Source of the DNA: an uncultured Aquimarina sp. | Lineage (GTDB): Bacteria; Bacteroidota; Bacteroidia; Flavobacteriales; Flavobacteriaceae | Assembly (NCBI GenBank): GCA_947498765.1 | Contig: CANMLG010000023.1 | Coordinates: forward strand, 1 to 64,000 | Direction: 5' to 3' | Length of the DNA: 64,000 nt | Part shown: in pieces, positions 46,427-55,211 of the stretch | Numbering within the stretch: the first letter of the stretch is position 1 | How the letters are laid out: every line of letters starts with the position of its first letter | Notes under the pieces: generated by a model | Seen by the model: only the letters and a program-made list of their open reading frames with translations | The model's database searches: none | Told to the model about the DNA's origin: nothing | Translations under genes and position numbers: made by a program

Positions 46427-47152
46427 ATGTCAATGAAAATATCCAATCAAAATCCCAAATCACAAAGTGTTCTTATAACAGGAGCAAATCGTGGTTTGGG
46501 ATTTGGTTTTTTAACGCATTATTTAACTCAAGGGGATACCGTAATTGCTACCGGCAGAAATGATGAAACTTTAGTTTTTGATAGGCTTAAAAAAGACTTT
46601 CCAAATCAATTATATATTGAAAATTTAGAACTTACTAACGAACAATCAATTATTGATTTTGCTCAAAAAATAAAAGAAAATGAAATCAAGTTTGATCTGA
46701 TTATTAATAATGCGGGAGTTTCTATAGAAGAAAACTTTGGAAATTGGACTTCTGCTACTTTTGAAGCTAATTTTAAAGTAAATACTATTGGACCAGCGCT
46801 TTTAATACAGTCTATTTGTCCTTACTTAAACCAAAATAGTAAATTGGTTCAATTATCATCTGGTTTGGGTGCTATAGCACTTAATATTAATCCTGAAGGT
46901 CCTTATGATGCCTATGCCGTAAGTAAAACCGGATTAAATATACTTACCAAGCGTATAGCTACTAAGCTTTATGCTCAAAAAATTATTGTAGTTGCTATTA
47001 ACCCTGGTTGGGTACAAACGGATATGGGTGGGGCAGAGGCCACCTCAACTATTGACGAGGCTATTAAAAATATGACTTCGACTATTAGTCTTTTAAGCTT
47101 AAAAGACTCGGGTACCTTTATGTCAGATACTGGCGAATTGCTTCCTTGGTAG
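46427..47152 (+). CDS. Short-chain dehydrogenase/reductase
   Basis: 241-residue NAD(P)-dependent oxidoreductase, cytosolic. The cofactor glycine motif is TGANRGLG (about 19-26), the NNAG motif follows at about 88-91, and the catalytic YAVSK lies near 163. The C-terminus is short. The substrate is not assigned; members reduce carbonyls or act as sugar or steroid dehydrogenases. It is downstream of the sugar porter, so a sugar-related substrate is possible. It converges on rpiB. Confidence 0.9.
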   Translation: MSMKISNQNPKSQSVLITGANRGLGFGFLTHYLTQGDTVIATGRNDETLVFDRLKKDFPNQLYIENLELTNEQSIIDFAQKIKENEIKFDLIINNAGVSIEENFGNWTSATFEANFKVNTIGPALLIQSICPYLNQNSKLVQLSSGLGAIALNINPEGPYDAYAVSKTGLNILTKRIATKLYAQKIIVVAINPGWVQTDMGGAEATSTIDEAIKNMTSTISLLSLKDSGTFMSDTGELLPW

Positions 47153-47199
47153 GGATGAAAAGATTATAAAAATACTTTTAATATATGTAGGTAGAGTGC

Positions 47200-47628
47200 T
47201 TAACACATCATTTTATCCACTCGCCTTTGGTGTCTACCGCCTTCAAATTCGGTATTTAAAAAAGTATCTACCATTTCAATGGCTTGCTTTTCGGCAGTAA
47301 ATCGAGCAGGTATTCCTAAAATATTAGCATCATTATGTAAACGTACTATAGCAGCAATTTCTTTATTCCAACACAATCCAGCACGTACTTTAGGGTATTT
47401 ATTAGCCGTCATCATAACTCCATTGGCACTACCACAAAGTAAAATACCTAAATCTACTTCGGCATCATTTACTTGCTTAGCTACTAAATGCGCAAAATCT
47501 GGATAATCCACACTACTATCGCCATCGGTTCCATGATTAATCACTTGATGCCCTAAAGCTTCTAAATGTGCTATAATAGCTTTTTTGTAACCTGTTCCCG
47601 CGTGATCATTCCCTATAGCAATTTTCAT
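47200..47628 (-). CDS. rpiB: Ribose 5-phosphate isomerase B
   Basis: Interconverts ribose 5-phosphate and ribulose 5-phosphate in the cytosolic pentose phosphate pathway. 142 residues from MKIAIGNDHAG, the canonical family start; a start 8 codons upstream (47652) would add an unconserved MCNYKKTF. Catalytic features: the Cys of LLCGSANGVMM, and the GNDHAG and DYPDF phosphate-binding stretches. The isomerase has no neighbours in the pathway here. It is convergent with the SDR gene and lies just left of the candidate origin region. Confidence 0.94.
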   Translation of the reverse strand: MKIAIGNDHAGTGYKKAIIAHLEALGHQVINHGTDGDSSVDYPDFAHLVAKQVNDAEVDLGILLCGSANGVMMTANKYPKVRAGLCWNKEIAAIVRLHNDANILGIPARFTAEKQAIEMVDTFLNTEFEGGRHQRRVDKMMC

Positions 47629-47652
47629 AAATGTCTTTTTATAGTTGCACAA

Positions 47653-47848
47653 AGTTAGGAAAAAAGATGTTCGTTTTATATTTCACCTTTAAATTAAACA
47701 ACCACCCCTAATTTAATAGAAGTGGCTGTGTATTATTCTCATTGTTGGCACTCGTCAAAGACGAAGCGCTAGTATCATTCGGGCTCCATCTGGGATTAAT
47801 TACAATCTCCTCAAATAAAACTTACAAGGCATTAATTTTTTAAATAAA
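47653..47848. other. Intergenic patch with a 37-codon open stretch lacking a start
   Basis: Between rpiB and the FG-GAP gene. On the minus strand, about 47829-47719, an open frame of about 37 codons reads INPRWSPNDTSASSLTSANN in its middle and ends at TAG, with no ATG in frame after the preceding TAA. It is GC-richer than its surroundings. It may be a decayed gene end or chance. No hairpin or tRNA is supported. Confidence 0.3.
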
Positions 47849-49345
47849 TTATTCTTTAACAAACAACTTAGCAGTATCTCCTTTATCAGTTTTAACAGTT
47901 ACCATATAAGTTCCATTAGCTAAATCTACTATTGGTATATATATATTACTTATCGAATTAATTACTTTTTTAGTAAGTAAAACTCCTTGTAAATCATATA
48001 TACTTACTTCATTTATTTTTAAGGTACTATTTACCATTTGTAAAATATTTGATGTTGGATTAGGATAAAATACCAATTCCAAATCATCAACACTTGTTAC
48101 ATCAGTTACACTCAATATAGTATCATTGGTAGTTAATACTTGTACGCGTCCAACATTATCAATTGCACCATTATCAAAACCGGGGGTACCCACGGCTAAA
48201 ACATCACCTGTAGCATTTAAACTTACCGACCTACCAGATTGATCACTTTCGGTGGTACCTTCAACATTATTTTCAACTTGTACCCAAGTATTTGCGTTAT
48301 TTTCAAAAACACGTGTTACACCAGAATTACTATTTCCATTAGTTTCATTTCCAGGTTCGCCAATAGCAATTGTAGTTCCTGCAGCATTTAAACTTACCGA
48401 ACTTCCTAACAATCTAGTTCCTAAAGCAGGGATAGCGTTACCAATTCTTGACCAAGTATTGGCTTCATTTTTATATACTTTAGCTTCACCTGTAAAACCA
48501 CCAATAGCTATAACATCTCCAACAGCATTTAAATCAACTGATAAACCTATGCCCGATAATGCGGGTGCTTCAAAATCATCACCTATTAAAGTCCAAGTAT
48601 TACTATCATTCCTATACACATTAACTTTTCCTGCAGCAATTCCCTTTTCAGAATTTCGTGGAGCGCCTACCGCTATAATAGTACCATTATCATTTAAACT
48701 TACCGATACACCAAAAAGATTACCTAGTGCTGCACCTGAAATAGTATTCCCTATTTGAGTCCAAGTACCACTATCGTTTCTATATATTTTTAACTCTCCA
48801 GATGTATCACTATTTCCATTTAAAAAATCAATCGTTCCTGGCGCACCAATGGCTAACACTGTTCCATTACTACTTAAACTTATGGAAGATCCAAAAAACT
48901 GATTTGCTATACTACCATTAATTGTATTTCCTATTTGTGTCCAAGTACCCCCATTATTTTCAAAAATACGCACACTACCCGTATTTACTAAACCTGTATT
49001 ATCACTAAACGGAGCACTCACGGCCACTATACTACCATTAAAATTTAAGCTTACGGCTCCGCCTAAACGGTCATCGGCATTATCACCATTAATAGTATTT
49101 CCTATTTGTGTCCAAGTACCCCCATTATTTTCATATACTTTTAGTTCTCCAGCATTATCATTTCCGTTTACATCTCCAAACGGAGCTCCAACAGCTATTA
49201 TAGAACCTTCAGCATTTAAACTTACCGAAAAACCAGATTCATCTCCGGTGGTTTCTCCAATAATATCATTATTAATTAATTCCCAACTTTGAGAATATAA
49301 CATACTATTACAAAACAATGCCCCAATTATAATTTTTCTAAACAT
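47849..49345 (-). CDS. Secreted FG-GAP/beta-propeller-like repeat protein with T9SS sorting domain
   Basis: 498 residues from the ATG at 49345 (MFRKIIIGALFCNSMLYSQ, a good signal peptide); an upstream ATG at 49381 would add an unlikely 12-residue prefix. The mature protein has about seven repeats of about 57 residues (SVSLNxxGxxIAVGAPxxD ... VYENNGGTWTQIGNxI), as in integrin-alpha-like propellers. The C-terminal T9SS domain runs from about YPNPTSNIL to VKE. Proteins of this kind usually bind glycans or other surfaces; the target is unknown. Two repeats share a 39-nt identical DNA block. Confidence 0.9.
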   Translation of the reverse strand: MFRKIIIGALFCNSMLYSQSWELINNDIIGETTGDESGFSVSLNAEGSIIAVGAPFGDVNGNDNAGELKVYENNGGTWTQIGNTINGDNADDRLGGAVSLNFNGSIVAVSAPFSDNTGLVNTGSVRIFENNGGTWTQIGNTINGSIANQFFGSSISLSSNGTVLAIGAPGTIDFLNGNSDTSGELKIYRNDSGTWTQIGNTISGAALGNLFGVSVSLNDNGTIIAVGAPRNSEKGIAAGKVNVYRNDSNTWTLIGDDFEAPALSGIGLSVDLNAVGDVIAIGGFTGEAKVYKNEANTWSRIGNAIPALGTRLLGSSVSLNAAGTTIAIGEPGNETNGNSNSGVTRVFENNANTWVQVENNVEGTTESDQSGRSVSLNATGDVLAVGTPGFDNGAIDNVGRVQVLTTNDTILSVTDVTSVDDLELVFYPNPTSNILQMVNSTLKINEVSIYDLQGVLLTKKVINSISNIYIPIVDLANGTYMVTVKTDKGDTAKLFVKE

Positions 49346-50261
49346 GATTTTAAATTTTAAATGATTACACATATAACACATTAATACTTGTGTACCCTAT
49401 TATTATTTTTTGTCGGCTACCTATATATACATTAATTTAATTAACCAAATACAATAAAATTACTACAATTAACTCATAATGAGTTAATTAAATATTTAAA
49501 TGAATAGTTAAAAAAATATGATCTGAATTTTATTACTATAAAAAACCACCCACTGTAATAAATGTTAATAAATAACTAATTCTGTGAATAGCTATTGTTG
49601 TTAAAATGTGAATAACTTGTAAAACTATTTTTGGAAAATCGAATTAAAAATTCAATACAAGGAACAACTCATACAAAGCAAATTTTTCTTTGATTTTAAA
49701 TCTTACAATTATGAAATCAAATTATGGGGTTTTTCACACCAGGTTTAGATAAAACTTTTAAAAATTATACTATAAAAATAGGTTATTAACAGCTGTTAAT
49801 AATTATATATTTTTCCTTTATTTACAATAAATTAACACTCCAATAACTTGTTAATAGCCTATCAAAAAAAGACGAAAACTAATAAAACAATTGAAAATTA
49901 AAAAAGTTATACCTGTTATTAACAGACTATAATAACTATCATTTTTTTTTTAATTTTTTAAAAGAAAAAGATATATATAATAAATAATGTGAATAAGTAA
50001 AAAATGAATTGAAGTTTAAATTTTAAAGTAAAAATGAATAGTATTATAAAAGTTTGTTTTATAAGTTAAAAAATAAATAAAAATTGGTTGATGAATTATA
50101 CTAGCTATAGCTATGGAAGTTTGATAGGTAAAATACATTTAAAAAATAAGAAGGTACTATTGTTTTAGAGGTAAGCCTTGGAAAAAGTATAGTCTTTAGC
50201 GGTGCCAATAAAAGAGCTTTTTTAAAAAATTATAAGTAGCTAGGTTTAGGTCTAAGTTTAT
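49346..50261. other. Candidate replication origin (oriC) region
   Basis: A 916-bp very AT-rich gap without a supportable gene. Consensus-type DnaA boxes (TTWTNCACA): minus strand at 49607-49615 and 49988-49996 (TTATTCACA) and plus strand at 49730-49738 (TTTTTCACA). Near-boxes: 49583-49591 (CTATTCACA) and several TTATTAACA copies (49563-49571, 49783-49791, 49794-49802, 49916-49924, mixed strands). Inverted repeats: 49467-49489 (10-bp arms, 3-nt loop), the 20-bp palindrome at 49783-49802, and 49913-49925. A long A/T stretch at about 49930-49987 could be the unwinding element. Gene orientation and strand composition change around here. dnaA is not adjacent, so this rests on the motifs. Confidence 0.55.
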
Positions 50262-50504
50262 TTAAACAATTCGTAAATCTGCTTGTTCGGTATTCAAATC
50301 TTCCAAAATTTTTAAAGCTTTTTCTTTATCATTTTGGTGTACTAAAAGTATAATACCACCTAAAGCATTGGAATAAAAAGGAACCATGCCTATCATAGTT
50401 TCATTTTTAAAAAAATATTGAATATTAGCTTGTTCCAATAAATGCTTTAAAATTGAATATTCATGCTCATATGTAAATTTTGCAATAGGTGTAAAGTCGT
50501 TCAT
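50262..50504 (-). CDS. DUF2007-family protein
   Basis: 80 residues. It matches the DUF2007 'putative signal transducing protein' family: an N-terminal alpha/beta fold with FTYEHEYSILKHLLEQANI, then GGIILLVHQNDKEKAL. No transmembrane segment or catalytic motif. Function unknown; related domains resemble ACT-like or PII-like folds but I cannot confirm it. It is the first gene left of rnr and is divergent from it, with 268 bp between the starts. Confidence 0.75.
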   Translation of the reverse strand: MNDFTPIAKFTYEHEYSILKHLLEQANIQYFFKNETMIGMVPFYSNALGGIILLVHQNDKEKALKILEDLNTEQADLRIV

Positions 50505-50772
50505 GGATAAAAAATTAATTTTACTATTGTTTATTTTTAATTAAAGTATATAAATAATTTAAAATGGCTGTGTTAATTATAAATGGATAATCCTTTTTTG
50601 TTATTTTTTTAATAAAATTTTATTAAAAATACTTATATCTTACATTTTAAATAATTTGTACTTAAACTTCTTAGTAAGAAGTAATTAATTCAACAATATA
50701 CAAGATTTACTTATAAATAACATAAACTACAAAGAATAGCTGTATTTTTAGCGAAAATCATCACTTAGATAC

Positions 50773-52992
50773 ATGGGAAGAAGAAGTAATAGTCAAAAGA
50801 AACAATCTAAGAGAGTAGAAAATTTGTCAGTAAAAATTCTTCAGATTTTGAAGAAAAGTGGAAAAATTGCTCTTAATTATAAACAAATTTCTGCCAAGTT
50901 ACATTTAACCGACGCCAGTAGTAGAAATCAAATTATTAAAGGCTTAGCTAAACTAGCTGCTCAACAACAAATTAATGAAATTGCTCCTGGTAAATTTATT
51001 ATCGAAATATCTAGTCATACCTATACAGGAATTGTAGATGTGACCACAAAAGGACATGCTTATGTTATTGTTGAAGATTTAGAGGAAGATATTTTTATTC
51101 CAAAAAATAGTTTAAACAAAGCATTACATGGCGATGAAGTAGAGGTATACATGTATCGCAGGCGTAGACGCGGAAAAAACGAAGGCGAAATTACCAGCGT
51201 ACTCAAAAGAAAAAGGACTGAATTTATTGGAATCATTCAGATAAAAGAAAAATTTGCTTTTGTAAGTACACAAGATCCAAAAATGTATACTGATTTTTTC
51301 GTTCCAAAAGATCGAATTAACGGAGCAAAAGATGGTGAATTAGTTTTAGTAACCATGGATGATTGGCCAGAAAAAGCAGATTCTCCTTTTGGAACTGTTA
51401 AAGAAGTTTTAGGAACACCAGGGGAACATGAAACTGAAATTCATGCCATTTTATTACAATATGGTTTGCCGTATGAGTTTCCTAAAAAAGTAGAAGACTA
51501 TGCTAATGAGCTTGATACTTCAATTCAACCAGAAGAAATAGCCAATCGTAGGGACATGCGTAAAACTTTAACTTTTACCATTGATCCTAAAGATGCCAAA
51601 GATTTTGATGATGCTCTTTCATTTAAAAAACTTGACAATGGTAATTTTGAAATAGGTATTCACATAGCCGATGTTTCGCATTACGTTAAGCCTGGTACTA
51701 TTTTAGATGATGAAGCTTATGAAAGAGCTACATCGGTATATTTAGTAGATAGAGTAGTGCCGATGCTGCCAGAAGTACTATCAAATAATGCCTGTTCACT
51801 TAGACCACTTGAAGAAAAATATACTTTTTCGGCAGTTTTTGAAATAGCTCCTAATACTAAAATTGTAAATGAATGGTTTGGTCGTACTGTAACCTATTCT
51901 GATGCTCGTTTTGCTTACGAAGAAGCACAACAAATTATTGAAACAGGTACATCAAGTATTCCAGCTGATATATCCCTTACGGGAGAAGCTTACAAAGCAA
52001 GTGCCGAAATAACTGAAGCTGTTTTAAAATTAGACGAGTTAGCAAAAATAATGCGCGAAGCCAGAATGAAATCTGGCGCCTTATCATTTGATAAAACCGA
52101 AGTTAAATTTCAATTGAATGAGGATAATGAACCCGTAGGAGTGTTTTTTAAGACTTCTAAGGATGCCAATAAACTTATAGAAGAGTTTATGTTACTTGCC
52201 AATAAAAAAGTATCCGAGTTTATAGGAAAACAAACTCCTAAAAAAACATTTGTATACCGAATACACGATGAACCTAATGAAGAAAAATTAGTAGCCTTAC
52301 AAAACATTGTTTCGCAATTTGGCCACAGTTTAAATTTACAGAATAAAAAAACAGTAACTTCTTCCTTAAATAAATTACTAAGTGATGTACAAGGTAAAAA
52401 GGAGCAAAATATGGTGGATACCTTAGCTATCCGAACCATGAGTAAAGCTGTTTATACCACACAGAATATAGGACATTACGGTTTGTCATTTGATTATTAT
52501 TCACATTTTACATCGCCAATAAGGAGGTATCCAGATGTAATGGCACATCGTTTATTACAACATTATTTAGATGCTGGTAAATCGGTTGATGAAACTGAAT
52601 ATGAAGAAAAATGTAAGCATAGTAGTGAAATGGAAGCTTTAGCGGCTAATGCCGAAAGAGATTCTATTAAATTTATGCAGATTAAATTTATGCAAGACCA
52701 TCAAAATGAAATTTTTGCTGGGGTAATTTCTGGGGTAACCGAATGGGGTATTTATGTTGAAATTACTGAAAATAAATGCGAAGGAATGATTAGACTACGT
52801 GATTTAACCGATGATCATTACCTATTTATTCAAGAAAAATATGCCATTGTAGGTAAAAAAACAGGAAAAGAATATCAATTAGGTGATACTGTATATGTAC
52901 GTGTTAAAAATGCTGATTTAATTAAACGTCATTTAGATTTTACCTTTGTTGATCCAAACGAACTAGAAGAATTGGTATTTAGTACAAACTAG
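50773..52992 (+). CDS. rnr: Ribonuclease R
   Basis: 3'-5' processive exoribonuclease of 739 residues, cytosolic. In order: an N-terminal basic HTH-like region (about 1-75), cold-shock OB domains (about 75-220), the RNB catalytic domain (about 255-590) with DPKDAKDFDDALS, which carries the metal-binding Asp residues, and the S1 domain (about 645-725, GVISGVTEWGIYVEI). It lies on the right-hand side of the candidate origin and begins the rightward transcribed block; the LysE-type gene starts 6 nt after its stop. Confidence 0.97.
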   Translation: MGRRSNSQKKQSKRVENLSVKILQILKKSGKIALNYKQISAKLHLTDASSRNQIIKGLAKLAAQQQINEIAPGKFIIEISSHTYTGIVDVTTKGHAYVIVEDLEEDIFIPKNSLNKALHGDEVEVYMYRRRRRGKNEGEITSVLKRKRTEFIGIIQIKEKFAFVSTQDPKMYTDFFVPKDRINGAKDGELVLVTMDDWPEKADSPFGTVKEVLGTPGEHETEIHAILLQYGLPYEFPKKVEDYANELDTSIQPEEIANRRDMRKTLTFTIDPKDAKDFDDALSFKKLDNGNFEIGIHIADVSHYVKPGTILDDEAYERATSVYLVDRVVPMLPEVLSNNACSLRPLEEKYTFSAVFEIAPNTKIVNEWFGRTVTYSDARFAYEEAQQIIETGTSSIPADISLTGEAYKASAEITEAVLKLDELAKIMREARMKSGALSFDKTEVKFQLNEDNEPVGVFFKTSKDANKLIEEFMLLANKKVSEFIGKQTPKKTFVYRIHDEPNEEKLVALQNIVSQFGHSLNLQNKKTVTSSLNKLLSDVQGKKEQNMVDTLAIRTMSKAVYTTQNIGHYGLSFDYYSHFTSPIRRYPDVMAHRLLQHYLDAGKSVDETEYEEKCKHSSEMEALAANAERDSIKFMQIKFMQDHQNEIFAGVISGVTEWGIYVEITENKCEGMIRLRDLTDDHYLFIQEKYAIVGKKTGKEYQLGDTVYVRVKNADLIKRHLDFTFVDPNELEELVFSTN

Positions 52993-52998
52993 TTAATC

Positions 52999-53679
52999 AT
53001 GTATTTAGAAGATTTAAGAGAAGCAATAATTATAGGATTGTTTTTAGCAATCTTACTAGGACCTGCTTTTTTTGCGCTATTAGAAACTGCCGCTATAAAG
53101 GGATTTAGAGCGGCAATTTCTTTTGATTTAGGTGTTATTTTTGCCGATGTAATTTTTATATGTATCGCGTATTTAAGTACCAATAAATTGCTTGATAAAA
53201 TAAAAGATGATCCATCACTATTTATTTTTGGTGGTGTTTTATTAACTGCCTATGGAGTAATAACTTTAATAAAAGAAAAAAAATCATTTAACGATCAGCG
53301 TGCTATTGATGTTGAATTAATTAATAAACACAATTACTTTAAATTATTTTTAAAGGGTTTTTTATTAAACTTTATCAATATTGGTGTATTAGGTTTTTGG
53401 CTTACTATTATAATTACTATTAGTCCACAATTGGAAATGGATCAAAATCGTATAATTTTCTTTTTTGGTGCGGTATTATTTGTATACTTATTAGCCGATA
53501 TTTTAAAAATACTATTAGCTAAAACTTTGAAAAAGAAATTAACTCCAACTCGTATTTACAATTTAAAGCGCCTTGTAAGTATACTTATGATATTTTTTGG
53601 AGGTGTTTTATTAAGCAAAGGTTTGTTTCCGTCAAGTGCTCAAAAAATTCAAAATAGGATTGAAAAAGTAACTTCTTAA
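52999..53679 (+). CDS. LysE-family amino-acid exporter
   Basis: 226 residues with six hydrophobic segments. It begins MYLEDLREAIIIGLFLAILL and continues GPAFFALLETAAIKGFRAAI, the LysE/RhtB pattern. It would export small amino acids or derivatives across the inner membrane. It starts 6 nt after rnr and is thus probably cotranscribed with it. A 77-nt gap follows, ending in a hairpin that abuts the start of the DinB gene. Confidence 0.87.
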   Translation: MYLEDLREAIIIGLFLAILLGPAFFALLETAAIKGFRAAISFDLGVIFADVIFICIAYLSTNKLLDKIKDDPSLFIFGGVLLTAYGVITLIKEKKSFNDQRAIDVELINKHNYFKLFLKGFLLNFINIGVLGFWLTIIITISPQLEMDQNRIIFFFGAVLFVYLLADILKILLAKTLKKKLTPTRIYNLKRLVSILMIFFGGVLLSKGLFPSSAQKIQNRIEKVTS

Positions 53680-53719
53680 GTTTATGTTATAATTTATAAA
53701 ATTTAGTTTCTTATTTAAT

Positions 53720-53756
53720 AATTATAGTAGTTTTAGTTTATAAAACCACTATAATT
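53720..53756 (+). promoter_or_regulatory. Hairpin abutting the DinB-family start codon
   Basis: 53720-53735 pairs with 53741-53756 as 15 of 16 bp around a 5-nt loop (one internal A/C mismatch). The hairpin ends at the base before the ATG at 53757, so it would sequester the ribosome-binding region. No T-run follows, so it is not a normal terminator. Confidence 0.5.
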
Positions 53757-54305
53757 ATGAACATAGCAAATCAACAATCAATTGCCACTAATCTTACTGT
53801 AAAGGATTTAAAATTTATGCCTCAATATTTTGATAGGTATATTAATTTAGTTGATCACCAAACTACTTTACTGCATGGTTTAAAAAATTCAAGTCAAGAA
53901 TTTTATGATTGTCAAGAATTACTAGAAAAATATCAAGATTATAGTTATGAGAAAGGGAAGTGGACACCTAAAGATATTTTGCAGCACATTATTGATAATG
54001 AAAGAATTCAAATGTACCGTGCTTTAGCATTTACAAGAAATGATAAAAGTACCTTACCAGGTTATGACCAAGATCTTTATGCTAATCATTCAAATGCTAG
54101 TAATAGAAGTATATCCGATTTATTAAAAGAATTTGAAGTTGTAAGTGCGTCAACAGTTCTATTTTTTGAAAGCTTAACCGAAGAAATGTTTCATAAAAAA
54201 GGAGTCTGTTTTGAAGTTGAAGTAACTCCATTAGCTATAGGATTTTTAAATATTGGCCATGCAAAACATCATTTAAATGTATTAAAAGAAAAGTATTTTA
54301 AATAA
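53757..54305 (+). CDS. DinB-family protein
   Basis: 182 residues. The four-helix DinB/YfiT-like fold is suggested by WTPKDILQHIIDNERIQMYRA in helix 2 and the C-terminal GHAKHHLNVLKE, whose His residues, with the first H of DILQH, form the usual metal triad. Members are often metal-dependent thiol (bacillithiol-type) transferases, but here the reaction is not known. There is a strong hairpin just before its ATG. A bidirectional terminator follows. Confidence 0.88.
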   Translation: MNIANQQSIATNLTVKDLKFMPQYFDRYINLVDHQTTLLHGLKNSSQEFYDCQELLEKYQDYSYEKGKWTPKDILQHIIDNERIQMYRALAFTRNDKSTLPGYDQDLYANHSNASNRSISDLLKEFEVVSASTVLFFESLTEEMFHKKGVCFEVEVTPLAIGFLNIGHAKHHLNVLKEKYFK

Positions 54306-54327
54306 TTAGTTTAAAGAAAGTATAAAT

Positions 54328-54360
54328 AAAAAAGTCTCTTAAAATTAAGAGACTTTTTCT
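54328..54360. terminator. Bidirectional terminator between DinB gene and tRNA-Cys
   Basis: GTCTCTTAA (54334-54342) pairs with TTAAGAGAC (54345-54353), flanked by AAAAA on the left and TTTTT on the right. It can stop the plus-strand DinB transcript and the minus-strand tRNA-Cys transcript. Confidence 0.85.
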
Positions 54361-54361
54361 G

Positions 54362-54432
54362 AGGTGTCGAGCGGATTCGAACCGCTGTAGATGGTGTTGC
54401 AGACCACTGCCTAGCCACTCGGCCACGACACC
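54362..54432 (-). tRNA. tRNA-Cys (anticodon GCA)
   Basis: 71 nt. The acceptor stem GGTGTCG/CGACACC is perfect (7 bp). The anticodon loop CTGCAAC carries GCA, closed by GTGGT/ACCAT. The TTCGAAT T-loop is present. The discriminator is U, as expected for tRNA-Cys. CCA is not encoded in the gene. The terminator at 54328-54360 lies directly downstream. Confidence 0.95.
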
Positions 54433-54595
54433 CTGTTGTAGGACGGCAAATATAATACAATTTTGCAGTATTTAGCAAAAACTAAATACTCATTATTACA
54501 GAAAAACTCATTATTTAGTTAAATATTAAAAAAAGCAGCTATATACAGGTAGTTTTTAGGTAGATTAAATGCAAGCTTATAATATTCCTATAGTA

Positions 54596-54952
54596 TTACC
54601 TCGTCTTAGATCGTTCAATAGTAACCATTTGCACATCACCTCCAATAGGTGGGTTTATTTTTGATACAGCTACTGTAGCTTGGGTAACTAAAATAAGTTC
54701 ATTAAAAATTCTATTTAAAATACGCTCAGCTACATGTTCTAATAATTTAGAACGAATAGCCATTTCTTCTTTTATAATTAAATTTAGGTGTACATAGTCA
54801 ACAGTATCAGCTAACTCATCACTTTGAGCCGATGCATTTAAATTGGCAGTAACCGTTAAATCAACACGGTAATCAGAACCTATTTTTGATTCTTCAACCA
54901 AGCAGCCATGGTTAGTATGTATTTTTATATTGTGAAGTTTTATTATTCCCAT
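54596..54952 (-). CDS. folB: Dihydroneopterin aldolase
   Basis: 118-residue cytosolic enzyme of folate synthesis that converts 7,8-dihydroneopterin to 6-hydroxymethyl-dihydropterin. The start MGIIKLHNIKIHTNHGCLVEES is the family signature, with later DTVDYVHLN and LLEHVAERIL, which carry the catalytic Glu and Tyr/Lys positions. No other folate genes are near. It stands between the tRNA and glnS, facing away from glnS. Confidence 0.95.
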   Translation of the reverse strand: MGIIKLHNIKIHTNHGCLVEESKIGSDYRVDLTVTANLNASAQSDELADTVDYVHLNLIIKEEMAIRSKLLEHVAERILNRIFNELILVTQATVAVSKINPPIGGDVQMVTIERSKTR

Positions 54953-55211
54953 TTTACTATTGGTTATTAATTATTTACCCAAAATTATTACAATTTGTAG
55001 TATTATACGAAATCATTATTAACAAATCGTATTAAATAAGGCTTATGCAAATTACAAAGTTTTGTGATCATTTTTTAAAATATAATTTACTATGCTTTTT
55101 TAGGATATTTTATTGGTGATGAAATTTTATAAATACATTAAATTTTAGAGGCTAAAGTGTTAAAAGGAGCATTTAAATTTTAATAACTTTACGCTTTAAA
55201 TTATACCGAAT

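Noticed and set aside
47700-47800. Possible tRNA or small RNA between rpiB and the FG-GAP gene
   Set aside because: No cloverleaf, acceptor stem or T-loop could be built; only a 5-bp stem near 47750.
48252-48758. 168-codon plus-strand ORF antisense to the FG-GAP gene
   Set aside because: It lies wholly inside the opposite strand of a repeat protein with clear signal peptide and sorting domain; its sequence simply mirrors the repeats.
48900-49140. CRISPR-like short direct repeats
   Set aside because: The repeats are spaced at exactly 171 nt, in frame, and encode the propeller repeats; no spacers or cas genes.
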